Assembly (NCBI GenBank): GCA_007120745.1
Contig: SKNC01000015.1
Span: 1 to 18,575 of the forward strand
From: Bacillota bacterium
GTDB lineage: Bacteria; Bacillota; Dethiobacteria; SKNC01
Length of the DNA: 18,575 bases
Reading direction: 5' to 3'
In this document: one piece after another, positions 7,525-14,224 of the stretch
Position numbering within the stretch: the first letter of the stretch is position 1
How the letters are laid out: each line of letters begins with the position of its first letter
Made by a program: the position numbers and the translations under genes
Notes under the pieces: model-generated
Told to the model about the DNA's origin: nothing
Seen by the model: the letters and a program-made list of their open reading frames with translations, nothing else
The model's database searches: none

Positions 7525-8382
7525 TTATGCGTTTTGTGCTTCACAGGCCATAATGGTATGCTTGCACAGAACGATTGTAGTTACGGAACCTACTCCACCG
7601 GGAACCGGGGAAATCTGTTCAACAATATCTTCTACCGCTGCGGTGTCCACGTCACCACAGTATTTGCCGGGGTTGTCGGGGTCTTCATTGATTCCCACGT
7701 CAACAACAATTTGTCCGGGCTTTACATAGTCTTTATTAACCATCTTGGCTCTTCCTACGGCAGCAACAAGAATATCTGCACTGGCACAAACTTCAGGCAG
7801 GTTCGCGGTCCTGGAATGACAGATGGTTACCGTGGCGTTCTCCCGCAGCAGAAGCATGGCAACAGGTTTTCCAACAACCATGGAACGGCCAAGAACTACA
7901 GCATTTTTACCGCTTAAAGGAATGTTATAGAACTTCATCAAATCCATGCAGGCGGTAGGTGTACAGGGAGGGAATCCTGATTCATCATCAGAGATTACCT
8001 TGCCGGCACCGGCCTGGGTCATGCAGTCCACATCTTTTTCCACCGGGATTAAGGCGCGAATCTTAGGCTCATCCAGCTGATCGGGCAGGGGTGAAAACAT
8101 GAGAATCCCGTTAATCTCTTTATTGTTTGCCACGTCGGTCATGGCTTTCTCAAAAGCAGCCTGGTCAACATCCTCGGGATAAGCAAAAACTTCAACTTCC
8201 ACACCAATAGCACCCAATGTTTTTGTAGCGCCCTTTTCATAGTACAGGTCATCGGGGCGGCCGCCGGCCCTTACGATTCCCAGCTTGGGAGTAATCCCCT
8301 TAGCTTTTAAAGCTTCTACCCTTTTGGTAAGTTCTTCCTTCATTGCATCCGCAACAGCTTTACCTTTCAGTTTTTCAGCCAT
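7525..8382 (-). CDS. folD: FolD-family methylene-THF dehydrogenase, variant active site
   Basis: Member of the bifunctional 5,10-methylene-THF dehydrogenase / methenyl-THF cyclohydrolase family; 285 residues from ATG 8382 (AAAGG upstream). The Rossmann part is well conserved: VVLGRSMVVGKP at 142-153, CHSRT near 169, DVGIN at 208-212 and PVPGGVGSVT near 249. The catalytic region is not canonical: in the usual YxxxK motif Tyr48 is kept but the Lys position is Ala52 (YYEKGATK), and the Gln of VQLPLP is Phe96 (MFSPLP). In known FolD enzymes that Lys is essential for cyclohydrolase activity, so this protein may be dehydrogenase-only (inference). Such variants occur in other Clostridia. Its codon choice looks slightly richer in GC than its neighbours, possibly reflecting high expression. 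It follows a second folD by 89 bases. Confidence 0.92.
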   Translation of the reverse strand: MAEKLKGKAVADAMKEELTKRVEALKAKGITPKLGIVRAGGRPDDLYYEKGATKTLGAIGVEVEVFAYPEDVDQAAFEKAMTDVANNKEINGILMFSPLPDQLDEPKIRALIPVEKDVDCMTQAGAGKVISDDESGFPPCTPTACMDLMKFYNIPLSGKNAVVLGRSMVVGKPVAMLLLRENATVTICHSRTANLPEVCASADILVAAVGRAKMVNKDYVKPGQIVVDVGINEDPDNPGKYCGDVDTAAVEDIVEQISPVPGGVGSVTTIVLCKHTIMACEAQNA

Positions 8383-8420
8383 ATAATCATACCTTTCCAA
8401 TATATTTCTTTTTTAATATG

Positions 8421-8440
8421 CCAGGTTGAAAAATACCTGG
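8421..8440 (-). repeat. 6-bp hairpin between the two folD genes
   Basis: CCAGGT and ACCTGG arms form a perfect stem with an 8-base loop, 31 bases after the upstream folD stop. The minus-strand RNA lacks a U-tract after it (CAUAUUAAAAA), so it is more likely an mRNA stability or processing hairpin than a terminator. Confidence 0.45.
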
Positions 8441-8471
8441 TCTTTTGAACATGGTACGCACTCAAACATCT

Positions 8472-9320
8472 TTACAGAGTCTTTTTAAAGGACTCCAGGG
8501 TGTTCAGCATAAACATGGTGTCCGTAATTGCACCTACATCACCGGGGGGAGTAATAAAGCCCGCTGCTTCGGACACTTCCTCGTAATCAACGTCCCCTAA
8601 AACCTTGTCTCCTACTCGATTCAGTCCCACGTCAATCACCACGGCCCCCGGCTTAATCCATTCTTTCTTCACCAGATGCGGCCGACCTATGGCCACCACC
8701 AGTACATCAGCCATTCGACAGATTTCTGAAAGATTGGATGTGCGGGAATGACATAAGGTAACCGTGGCATTCTCTTTGAGGAGCAGCACCGACATAGGCT
8801 TCCCCATGATATTGCTGCGGCCCATCACAATGGCATGCTTTCCATTTAAATCATACTGGATATGCTGAAACAATTTAAGGCAGGCCAGGGGAGCGATAGG
8901 AATATATGTATCTCCCTCAGATAAAATCAGGTTTCCGATGTTCACCGGGTGAAGTCCGTCCACATCCTTTTCCGGATCGACCGCTTTAATTACTCTGTGT
9001 TCATCCAGGTAGTCGGGAAGCGGAAGCTGCACCCGAATGGCATGAATTCGTTCATCATTATTTTGTCCTTCAATTACAGCAATTAATTCTTCTTGAGTAA
9101 TGGTTGCCGGGTAATTGTTCACTACAGAAAAAAAACCCAACTCCCCTGCTATCTTCTCTTTTTCTGCAGCGCTCACCCGGGAAACCGGATTGTCTCCCAC
9201 CAGTATAATGGACAAACCCGGGCATTTTCCGGTATATTCTTTAATCTTACGGACTTCCTGAATGATTTCTTCTTTAATTGACTTTTCAACAACTGGTCCC
9301 CTGATTAATTGGGCTGTCAT
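8472..9320 (-). CDS. folD: FolD-family methylene-THF dehydrogenase/cyclohydrolase, divergent
   Basis: Second FolD paralog, 282 residues from ATG 9320 (AAGGGA upstream). It keeps the active-site Lys54 (SAAEKEK), Gln98 in VQLPLP, and DVDGLHP at 119-125. The normally invariant Tyr of the YxxxK motif is Ser50. Other changes are PIAP in place of the usual PCTP and PPGDVG in place of PVPGGVG near 248-253. The NADP-binding region (VMGRSNIMGKP, CHSRTSNL, DVGLNR) is intact. It could be the cyclohydrolase-competent partner of the neighbouring paralog, or a distinct C1 enzyme; this is inference. Family assignment is firm, exact activity is not. Confidence 0.9.
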   Translation of the reverse strand: MTAQLIRGPVVEKSIKEEIIQEVRKIKEYTGKCPGLSIILVGDNPVSRVSAAEKEKIAGELGFFSVVNNYPATITQEELIAVIEGQNNDERIHAIRVQLPLPDYLDEHRVIKAVDPEKDVDGLHPVNIGNLILSEGDTYIPIAPLACLKLFQHIQYDLNGKHAIVMGRSNIMGKPMSVLLLKENATVTLCHSRTSNLSEICRMADVLVVAIGRPHLVKKEWIKPGAVVIDVGLNRVGDKVLGDVDYEEVSEAAGFITPPGDVGAITDTMFMLNTLESFKKTL

Positions 9321-9476
9321 TAAAAATTCCCTTCTACATCCATATTATGTATGTACTGTTAATTTATTCATTACCCTGTGAAAGCAATACCACATTATCA
9401 GTTACTTACTTTCTCCACTACCTGAATAAAATCCTTTTTTGAAACAATTATTTTTAGGCTTTTTGCATTTATTCTC

Positions 9477-10421
9477 TTATAGTCTGTGCCGTCTCTCCCA
9501 TTTTTTTAATCCGTATAGGGAGACTCCTACGGCATTGTCGGATGACAGTTCCGGGGCAGCTAAAAAAAGCAGACCGTCAGAAATATTTTCTATCAACTGC
9601 TGCCTGATAAATTTGTTGGAGCTTACCCCACCGGCAATCACAACTTTTTTTATCCCTGTTTCCTTGACAGCCTGGTGAAGTATAGCTTCAAGAGACCTGG
9701 CTGCACAAATTTCTACTCCCCTGGCCAGGTCTGCCGGGTTCTCTACACTGTCCAAAAGCCTCTCCACATGAGAAAGGGGACCGGAATAACTGGTCAGGCA
9801 GCCCTTAACTGAAACCGGGACACCCACCGGTTTTTTGCTTTCTTTCCCCAGTTCTTCCAGGTGTGGACCACAGGGAAAAGGCAGCCCTATTTTTACCCCA
9901 ATTCGGTCAATAAACTGCCCTAAAGGAAGATCTGAGCTTCCCCCTATTAATTGTATCTTCATCTCTAAATCTTCTTTATTTACTTTCATTAACTCTGTGG
10001 TCCCCCCGGATATATGGAGTGCCAAAAAAACCTCCGGCTGTTCTTCCAGTGAATAAAGAGCTGACCAAAGGTGCCCCTCCTGATGCGTAGTGAAAAAGAA
10101 GGGAACGGCCGCTGTACTGGAAAAGCTTTTAGCAAAGCTTTCCCCAACTTTAAATACCGGCATATAAGATTTTTCTACCGGCCTGGGTTTTACACTGGCT
10201 GAAAAACATACGATGTCTTTACCGGATACCTTCTCTGACAGGCGCTCCATGAGAAGGGGGATATTCTTTATATGCTGAAAAACCGCCTTGGACTGCCTTA
10301 ATCCTTTTTCCCCGGCTTTTACCTGCAGCTGTACCCTTTCATCAAGCACCACTTCACTTTTGAGGTTTACAGCTGCCAGGGAGGTAGTATACCCGCTGGT
10401 ATCCATTCCTATAGAGTACAA
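9477..10421 (-). CDS. Kae1/TsaD-like protein (peptidase M22 family)
   Basis: ASKHA-fold protein of 314 residues related to TsaD, the tRNA t6A synthesis ATPase. It opens with the phosphate-1 motif (IGMDTSGYTTSLA, 4-16). Metal-ligand positions are kept: HQEGH at 113-117 and Asp295 in SSDNAVG. It also has ISGGTTEL at 137-144 and IAGGVSSNKF at 252-261. It differs from true TsaD: MDTSG replaces the ETSCDET signature, and the length is at the short end. The start is TTG 10421, fixed by an in-frame stop two codons upstream and by GGTGA six bases before it. It lies between nusB and folD, as in several Peptococcaceae. Presumably a paralog of unknown function; I see no basis to call it the essential TsaD. 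Confidence 0.85.
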   Translation of the reverse strand: MYSIGMDTSGYTTSLAAVNLKSEVVLDERVQLQVKAGEKGLRQSKAVFQHIKNIPLLMERLSEKVSGKDIVCFSASVKPRPVEKSYMPVFKVGESFAKSFSSTAAVPFFFTTHQEGHLWSALYSLEEQPEVFLALHISGGTTELMKVNKEDLEMKIQLIGGSSDLPLGQFIDRIGVKIGLPFPCGPHLEELGKESKKPVGVPVSVKGCLTSYSGPLSHVERLLDSVENPADLARGVEICAARSLEAILHQAVKETGIKKVVIAGGVSSNKFIRQQLIENISDGLLFLAAPELSSDNAVGVSLYGLKKWERRHRL

Positions 10422-10487
10422 ACCTTATCACCAACCTCATTTTCAGGTAAGTACCCTTTTACATCGGAAGAGCCTCACCCCTGCAAT

Positions 10488-10901
10488 CTACTTATTTTCA
10501 ACGGTCGATTCTTTCAGAACACCATCAAGAATCCCGTTAATAAATTTTGCCGATTCTTCACCCTTATATATTTTCGCCAGTTCAATGGCTTCATTAACGG
10601 AAACAATAGGGGGAATATCCTCTTCAAATTTAATTTCATATACCGCCAGCCTCAAAAGACTGCGGTCAACCCCTGAAACACGGCGGATGTCCCATTTATG
10701 CAGAAATTTCTGAATGACAGCATCAACAGTCTCCAGGTTTTCTAAACATTTTTTTATCATTTCTTTCACCTGACTTTTCTCAACGGGGGATAAGTGTTCC
10801 TCCTCCAGCCATTGTTCATCAAAAAAATCCGGCATATTCTTACCCACATCAATCTGAAAAAGCATTTTAAAAACTGTTTCCCTGACCTGTCTGCGGCTCA
10901 C
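10488..10901 (-). CDS. nusB: transcription antitermination factor NusB
   Basis: All-helical protein that with NusE (S10) binds boxA RNA and supports antitermination of rRNA operons. The 137-residue length is typical. It begins SRRQVRETVFKMLFQ, the conserved Arg-rich N-terminus; the C-terminal half contains RVSGVDRSLLRLAVYE, PPIVSVNEAIELAK and KFINGILD, all NusB hallmarks. The GTG 10901 start has AGGAGGG seven bases upstream. It sits at the end of the asp23-amaP-DUF2273 group, a conserved arrangement in Clostridia. Confidence 0.97.
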   Translation of the reverse strand: MSRRQVRETVFKMLFQIDVGKNMPDFFDEQWLEEEHLSPVEKSQVKEMIKKCLENLETVDAVIQKFLHKWDIRRVSGVDRSLLRLAVYEIKFEEDIPPIVSVNEAIELAKIYKGEESAKFINGILDGVLKESTVENK

Positions 10902-10945
10902 AACTTACCCTCCTCAAATGAAAAACCACCGGCATGGTGGCTCTA

Positions 10946-11176
10946 TTACCAGTCTTTTATATCAGGAGGCCATAAATTTTTAAGAAAATCCTCCCAGTTA
11001 TTGCTTTTTTCCAAAACAGATCCCAAATATATGCCTGCTGCAGTACAAATCAAGATAAACAGGCCCTTAAAAAATCCATACTTTATAAAGATAATGCCCA
11101 AAATCAGTCCAGCTAACGCACCCAAAATTTTTCCCATATTTTCAATAAATAATTCATTCCACCGGAGGTCCCGCAA
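10946..11176 (-). CDS. DUF2273 small membrane protein
   Basis: Protein of 76 residues with two hydrophobic segments (about 16-32 and 38-52) and a Trp-rich tail (NNWEDFLKNLWPP). This size, pattern and position between amaP and nusB match the DUF2273 family, found beside Asp23/AmaP genes and thought to help anchor Asp23 at the membrane. The start is TTG 11176, with GGGGAGGGG eight bases upstream; an internal ATG at residue 14 lacks a good ribosome binding site. Function is inferred from association only. Confidence 0.85.
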   Translation of the reverse strand: MRDLRWNELFIENMGKILGALAGLILGIIFIKYGFFKGLFILICTAAGIYLGSVLEKSNNWEDFLKNLWPPDIKDW

Positions 11177-11347
11177 CAGTATGTCCCCTCCCCGACATCA
11201 TATTTAAATCTAATAGAATCCAGCATCGCTTTATATAAAAATAAGAATTTATGCCTCACCATACAGCGTACCATGGAACACAAAATTTATTCTTAAAACC
11301 ATCATCCCTATTTCAGGTGAAATATAAACTTACTTTTTAATACAACA
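11177..11347 (-). other. AT-rich spacer between amaP and DUF2273
   Basis: 171 bases between genes that are usually close together. It holds only an 18-codon minus-strand ORF with no ribosome binding site, and weak inverted repeats (AAGAAT with ATTCTT, the latter followed by a T-rich stretch). I see no convincing promoter, terminator or gene. Confidence 0.3.
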
Positions 11348-11860
11348 TTAAGCAGCTATATTGTCTATTACCACCTTAACTTCAACCACCGGTATTCCGG
11401 TCATTACTTCAAGGCTTTCTTTGATTGACTTCTGCACCCCTTCAGCCAGTTCCGGGAATACTTTTTCAGGTGAACCGGTAATGTTTATGATAACTGTCAT
11501 GCCTTCGGGCATATTTTTTATTTTAATCCTATTTAAATTTATATTTTCCCACTGCGTCATGATATTTCGCACCATGTTTTCCACCGCGGCAATAGAAATA
11601 TTGATGTTCCCCGTAGATTGTTTTAAGGAAACAAATCTCTGATTTGGTGAACTCTGCAGCCCCTTGACTAAAATATATACTGCCAGCAAAATCAACACAG
11701 CGGAAGGAACAATTAACCATAGACTTCCAAAATAATTTGCCAGAACCGCTGTAAACATTTCTATGGGGATCAGGGGCAGCGCCAATATAAATAATAATAT
11801 GGAAATAAACAACAAAAATATCGCCATGACAGCGATAAAAAATCTTTCTGTCAATTTCAT
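11348..11860 (-). CDS. amaP: alkaline shock response membrane anchor protein AmaP
   Basis: Membrane protein of 170 residues. Two transmembrane segments (about 8-31 and 46-66) are followed by a cytoplasmic Asp23-like domain (about 75-170) ending in SLEVMTGIPVVEVKVVIDNI, which parallels the end of the neighbouring Asp23 protein. In Staphylococcus aureus AmaP recruits Asp23 to the membrane in the cell-envelope stress response. The start is ATG 11860. It lies after asp23 and before DUF2273, the normal order. A strong hairpin precedes the gene. Confidence 0.9.
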   Translation of the reverse strand: MKLTERFFIAVMAIFLLFISILLFILALPLIPIEMFTAVLANYFGSLWLIVPSAVLILLAVYILVKGLQSSPNQRFVSLKQSTGNINISIAAVENMVRNIMTQWENINLNRIKIKNMPEGMTVIINITGSPEKVFPELAEGVQKSIKESLEVMTGIPVVEVKVVIDNIAA

Positions 11861-11880
11861 CGATAAAGCCCCCTGTTTAA

Positions 11881-11915
11881 CTAAAATCCCCTGAAAAAGA
11901 CCCGGGGGATTTTAG
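11881..11915 (-). terminator. 11-bp hairpin between asp23 and amaP
   Basis: CTAAAATCCCC (11881-11891) and GGGGATTTTAG (11905-11915) form a perfect 11-bp stem with a 13-base loop, nine bases after the asp23 stop. The 3' arm supplies a UUUU run, then GUUAAAC. This is a strong intrinsic-terminator or attenuator candidate and would make asp23 more abundant than the genes after it. The sequence is symmetrical, so it could also act on the other strand. Confidence 0.65.
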
Positions 11916-11923
11916 AGGTTAAT

Positions 11924-12289
11924 CTATTCCTCTTTCTTTTGAATATTTACTCCTTGAACATGAATGTTCACATTTAAAACCTTTAATCCGGTCATAGTTT
12001 CTACAGCCCGGGTTACCTTTGCCTGTATTTCAGCGGCAACGGAGGGAATGGATACTCCGTACTCAACAGCTAAGAAAATATCTACTGTGGTATCCGTGTC
12101 TCCCACTACGGACTTAACCCCTTTGGAGAAATTTTTCCGCTTTAACAGGTCTGCAATATCCCCGGCAACACCGCCGCTCATTTCTACTACTCCTTCCACT
12201 TGAACGGCTGCCAGCCCGGCAATTATGGAAACCACTTCATCGGCGATTTTTATTGCCCCAAGTTCGCTGGTTATATCGTGCTCGGCCAA
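11924..12289 (-). CDS. Asp23/Gls24 family envelope stress protein
   Basis: Asp23/Gls24-domain protein, 121 residues, with the family core GAIKIADEVVSIIAGLAA and the ending ETMTGLKVLNVNIHVQGV. It is soluble and in relatives forms a membrane-proximal network through AmaP. The open frame extends to GTG 12298, but that GTG is part of the ribosome binding site itself (AGGAGGTGA). TTG 12289, eight bases after AGGAGG, is the more likely start. It heads the transcription unit from the promoter at 12328-12356 and is followed by a strong hairpin. Confidence 0.93.
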   Translation of the reverse strand: MAEHDITSELGAIKIADEVVSIIAGLAAVQVEGVVEMSGGVAGDIADLLKRKNFSKGVKSVVGDTDTTVDIFLAVEYGVSIPSVAAEIQAKVTRAVETMTGLKVLNVNIHVQGVNIQKKEE

Positions 12290-12327
12290 TAATTTCACCT
12301 CCTGAATTTTTCTGCTTGATTTCTTAT

Positions 12328-12356
12328 ATTATACCAACCTTTGCAGAAAAATTCAA
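12328..12356 (-). promoter_or_regulatory. sigma-A promoter for the asp23-nusB-folD unit
   Basis: TTGAAT (12351-12356), a 17-base spacer and a perfect TATAAT (12328-12333) on the minus strand, with TGG giving an extended -10. The expected start is near 12321, leaving about 30 bases of leader to asp23. No terminator is visible between spoIIIAH and this promoter. Confidence 0.85.
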
Positions 12357-12384
12357 TTATAAGGCAATTTTTTGGCGATTCTAA

Positions 12385-12903
12385 TTATTTATTAGCAATT
12401 ACCAATATATTTTCCAAACTTTCTTCGGTAATTCTTGCTGCTGCTTCAGCTATCTGAAAAAACTCCGCATCGGTCAGCTCTTCCACTTTAACCACAACAT
12501 TAGCTGTTCCATCTTCAAAGAAAAAAACAACGTCCTCGAAACCCTTGGCTTTAATCATATTTTCTAACATTAATTCTTGTTCCATCTTGGAAACCATGGC
12601 AATTAATTTATGTTCAGCATTTTGTTTGGCTTCACTGCTGGCCCCAGGATTATTTATGATATCTTTCAACAGCTCAATTTCCTGTGCCCGCACCCGGTCC
12701 CTCTGTATGCGGTACTCTACAAAAAAAGCGTTCCCTTCTACCGGCGTTTCTTCCGGATTTGTGGGGTCTTCCAGCACTTCACCGGTTTGGCTTGCAGGAG
12801 TCAGGGTTACCTCCTGCATTTCTTTTTCAATATTCATCCACCAGATAAGTCCTGAAAAAAGAACCAGGATTACAACTGCCCAAATTTTTTTATTATCCAT
12901 CAT
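12385..12903 (-). CDS. spoIIIAH: stage III sporulation protein AH
   Basis: Mother-cell membrane protein whose extracellular domain binds forespore SpoIIQ (or its clostridial equivalent) to form the intercellular channel. It has 172 residues with one N-terminal transmembrane segment (about 7-23). A Pro/Glu-rich linker follows, then the conserved FVEYRIQRDRVRAQEIELL block (about 61-79) and a ring-building-type domain at the C-terminus (VVVKVEELTDAEFFQIAEA). The start is ATG 12903 with AAAGGAGG upstream; a second ATG follows directly. It is the last gene of the spoIIIA operon. Confidence 0.95.
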   Translation of the reverse strand: MMDNKKIWAVVILVLFSGLIWWMNIEKEMQEVTLTPASQTGEVLEDPTNPEETPVEGNAFFVEYRIQRDRVRAQEIELLKDIINNPGASSEAKQNAEHKLIAMVSKMEQELMLENMIKAKGFEDVVFFFEDGTANVVVKVEELTDAEFFQIAEAAARITEESLENILVIANK

Positions 12904-12928
12904 GACGAACCTCCTTTAAAGAATATAT

Positions 12929-13561
12929 TTATTTGCCCCTGGGAAGCACAACTACTTTATGGTAGGGAAGATCCAGGATAGTTTTCACCGCCTCCACAAT
13001 TTGTGATTTTTTTAGCGGATGTTCCACTCCCCGGGCCACCACCAGCACACCCTGAACTTCAGGGTTTATTTCTTCAATAACTAATGGGATTTCCTCTCCC
13101 CTTTCCCCCCGTCTAAGGATGACTTGGTCCTTGCTGTTTTCTTCTACTATATCTCTGGAGCCTCCCTCCCTGTCCCTTTCTTCTGTCAGCCGGGAGGTTT
13201 CCTCAGTATTCACCGCATAAACATATTTCGTCCCGGCATAAAAGGTGATGAGAACAGAAACATCAGAAACTCCTTCAATTTTATTCAGTATTTTTTCCAG
13301 TTCCTGCTCAACTTTTTCCTCCCGGGTTTCCTGCTTCGATGCAAAAGCAGGAAGCACTTCCTCTGTCTCCAAAGGCATCTCCGCTCTTTCCCCTTCAGAT
13401 GAGATAAGGAAAGAACTAAACAACATTAGAACTGCTCCTGCCAGCAGCAGGATAACCCATTGGAAATCTTTGAATCCTTTCTTCTTTTTCGCACTCTGAT
13501 CCCGGGAACAGAACTGCACATAAATAAAGTTGTTTTTCAGCTTTTCCCATAACGCATTCAA
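12929..13561 (-). CDS. spoIIIAG: stage III sporulation protein AG
   Basis: Component that forms a large ring in the mother-cell membrane of the feeding channel. It has 210 residues with a basic N-terminus (SAKKKKGFKDF), one transmembrane segment at about 34-53, an acidic linker, and the conserved LEKILNKIEGVSDVSVLITF block of the ring-building domain. The C-terminus EAVKTILDLPYHKVVVLPRG is typical of SpoIIIAG. The start is TTG 13561 with AGGGGGG seven bases upstream. Confidence 0.94.
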   Translation of the reverse strand: MNALWEKLKNNFIYVQFCSRDQSAKKKKGFKDFQWVILLLAGAVLMLFSSFLISSEGERAEMPLETEEVLPAFASKQETREEKVEQELEKILNKIEGVSDVSVLITFYAGTKYVYAVNTEETSRLTEERDREGGSRDIVEENSKDQVILRRGERGEEIPLVIEEINPEVQGVLVVARGVEHPLKKSQIVEAVKTILDLPYHKVVVLPRGK

Positions 13562-13587
13562 CCGCTTTCCCCCCTAACCCCGTTACG

Positions 13588-14211
13588 CTATTTCACTACA
13601 AACAATTCTATTGAGTCTTTTTCCAGTGAAAAAGAGCTGGAAAGGTCTTCAGTAATCCCATCTATTTGAGACCTGTAATGTTCCGATGACACCTGATTGT
13701 CTTTTTCTACTCTCCCTTCACCTCCTACCTCAATCACCACAGAATCTACAAAAATCCTGCCTTCCTCTTTCTTTTCCTCAACCGGCGTTAGAGCTACATC
13801 CAAAAATAGAATTTTCCCAAAGTCTTCCCTGTCCAGATCTTCTATGATTTCAAGTTCTATGGAAGCAATTTTCAGCCCCGGGTATTGGTCCACCACTTTC
13901 TCAATTTCTCCCTGAACTCGCCTTTTGTATTCGTTGACCACCAGACCCTTTGCCCGGTCTACAGCATCAGAATTTACATATACTTCCTCCTGATATAATT
14001 GCACCTGAGATCTAAGAATTTCCATTTCCAGGTCCGGGACTATCCGGAAAAGCTGCAGCAGGGGATTTAAAATGGTTACAATAATCACCAGTCCTACCAC
14101 CAGTTTAATGTAGGGCTGAAATTTATTTTCCGGCAGGATTAGCTCTATAAAAGAAGCTAATATTATAATGACGATTAGACTTTTTACCACGTTACCTATG
14201 GTGTGGAGCAA
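13588..14211 (-). CDS. spoIIIAF: stage III sporulation protein AF
   Basis: Membrane protein of 207 residues with two N-terminal transmembrane segments (about 8-25 and 35-55), including SFIELILPENKFQPYIKLVVG typical of SpoIIIAF, then a soluble C-terminal domain facing the intermembrane space. It is required with the other SpoIIIA proteins for late forespore gene expression. The start is TTG 14211 with AGGGGGTGA upstream; 13 bases separate it from the spoIIIAE stop, suggesting coupled translation. Confidence 0.93.
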   Translation of the reverse strand: MLHTIGNVVKSLIVIIILASFIELILPENKFQPYIKLVVGLVIIVTILNPLLQLFRIVPDLEMEILRSQVQLYQEEVYVNSDAVDRAKGLVVNEYKRRVQGEIEKVVDQYPGLKIASIELEIIEDLDREDFGKILFLDVALTPVEEKKEEGRIFVDSVVIEVGGEGRVEKDNQVSSEHYRSQIDGITEDLSSSFSLEKDSIELFVVK

Positions 14212-14224
14212 GCAGGATCACCCC

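Noticed and set aside
9321..9476. Possible promoter or riboswitch before the first folD gene
   Set aside because: TAATAT and GATAAT boxes occur on the minus strand, but no -35 fits at 16-18 bases and no structured aptamer is evident; the gap appears to be plain spacer.
10422..10487. Possible terminator between nusB and the Kae1-like gene
   Set aside because: No inverted repeat with a U-tract was found; likely read-through within one unit.
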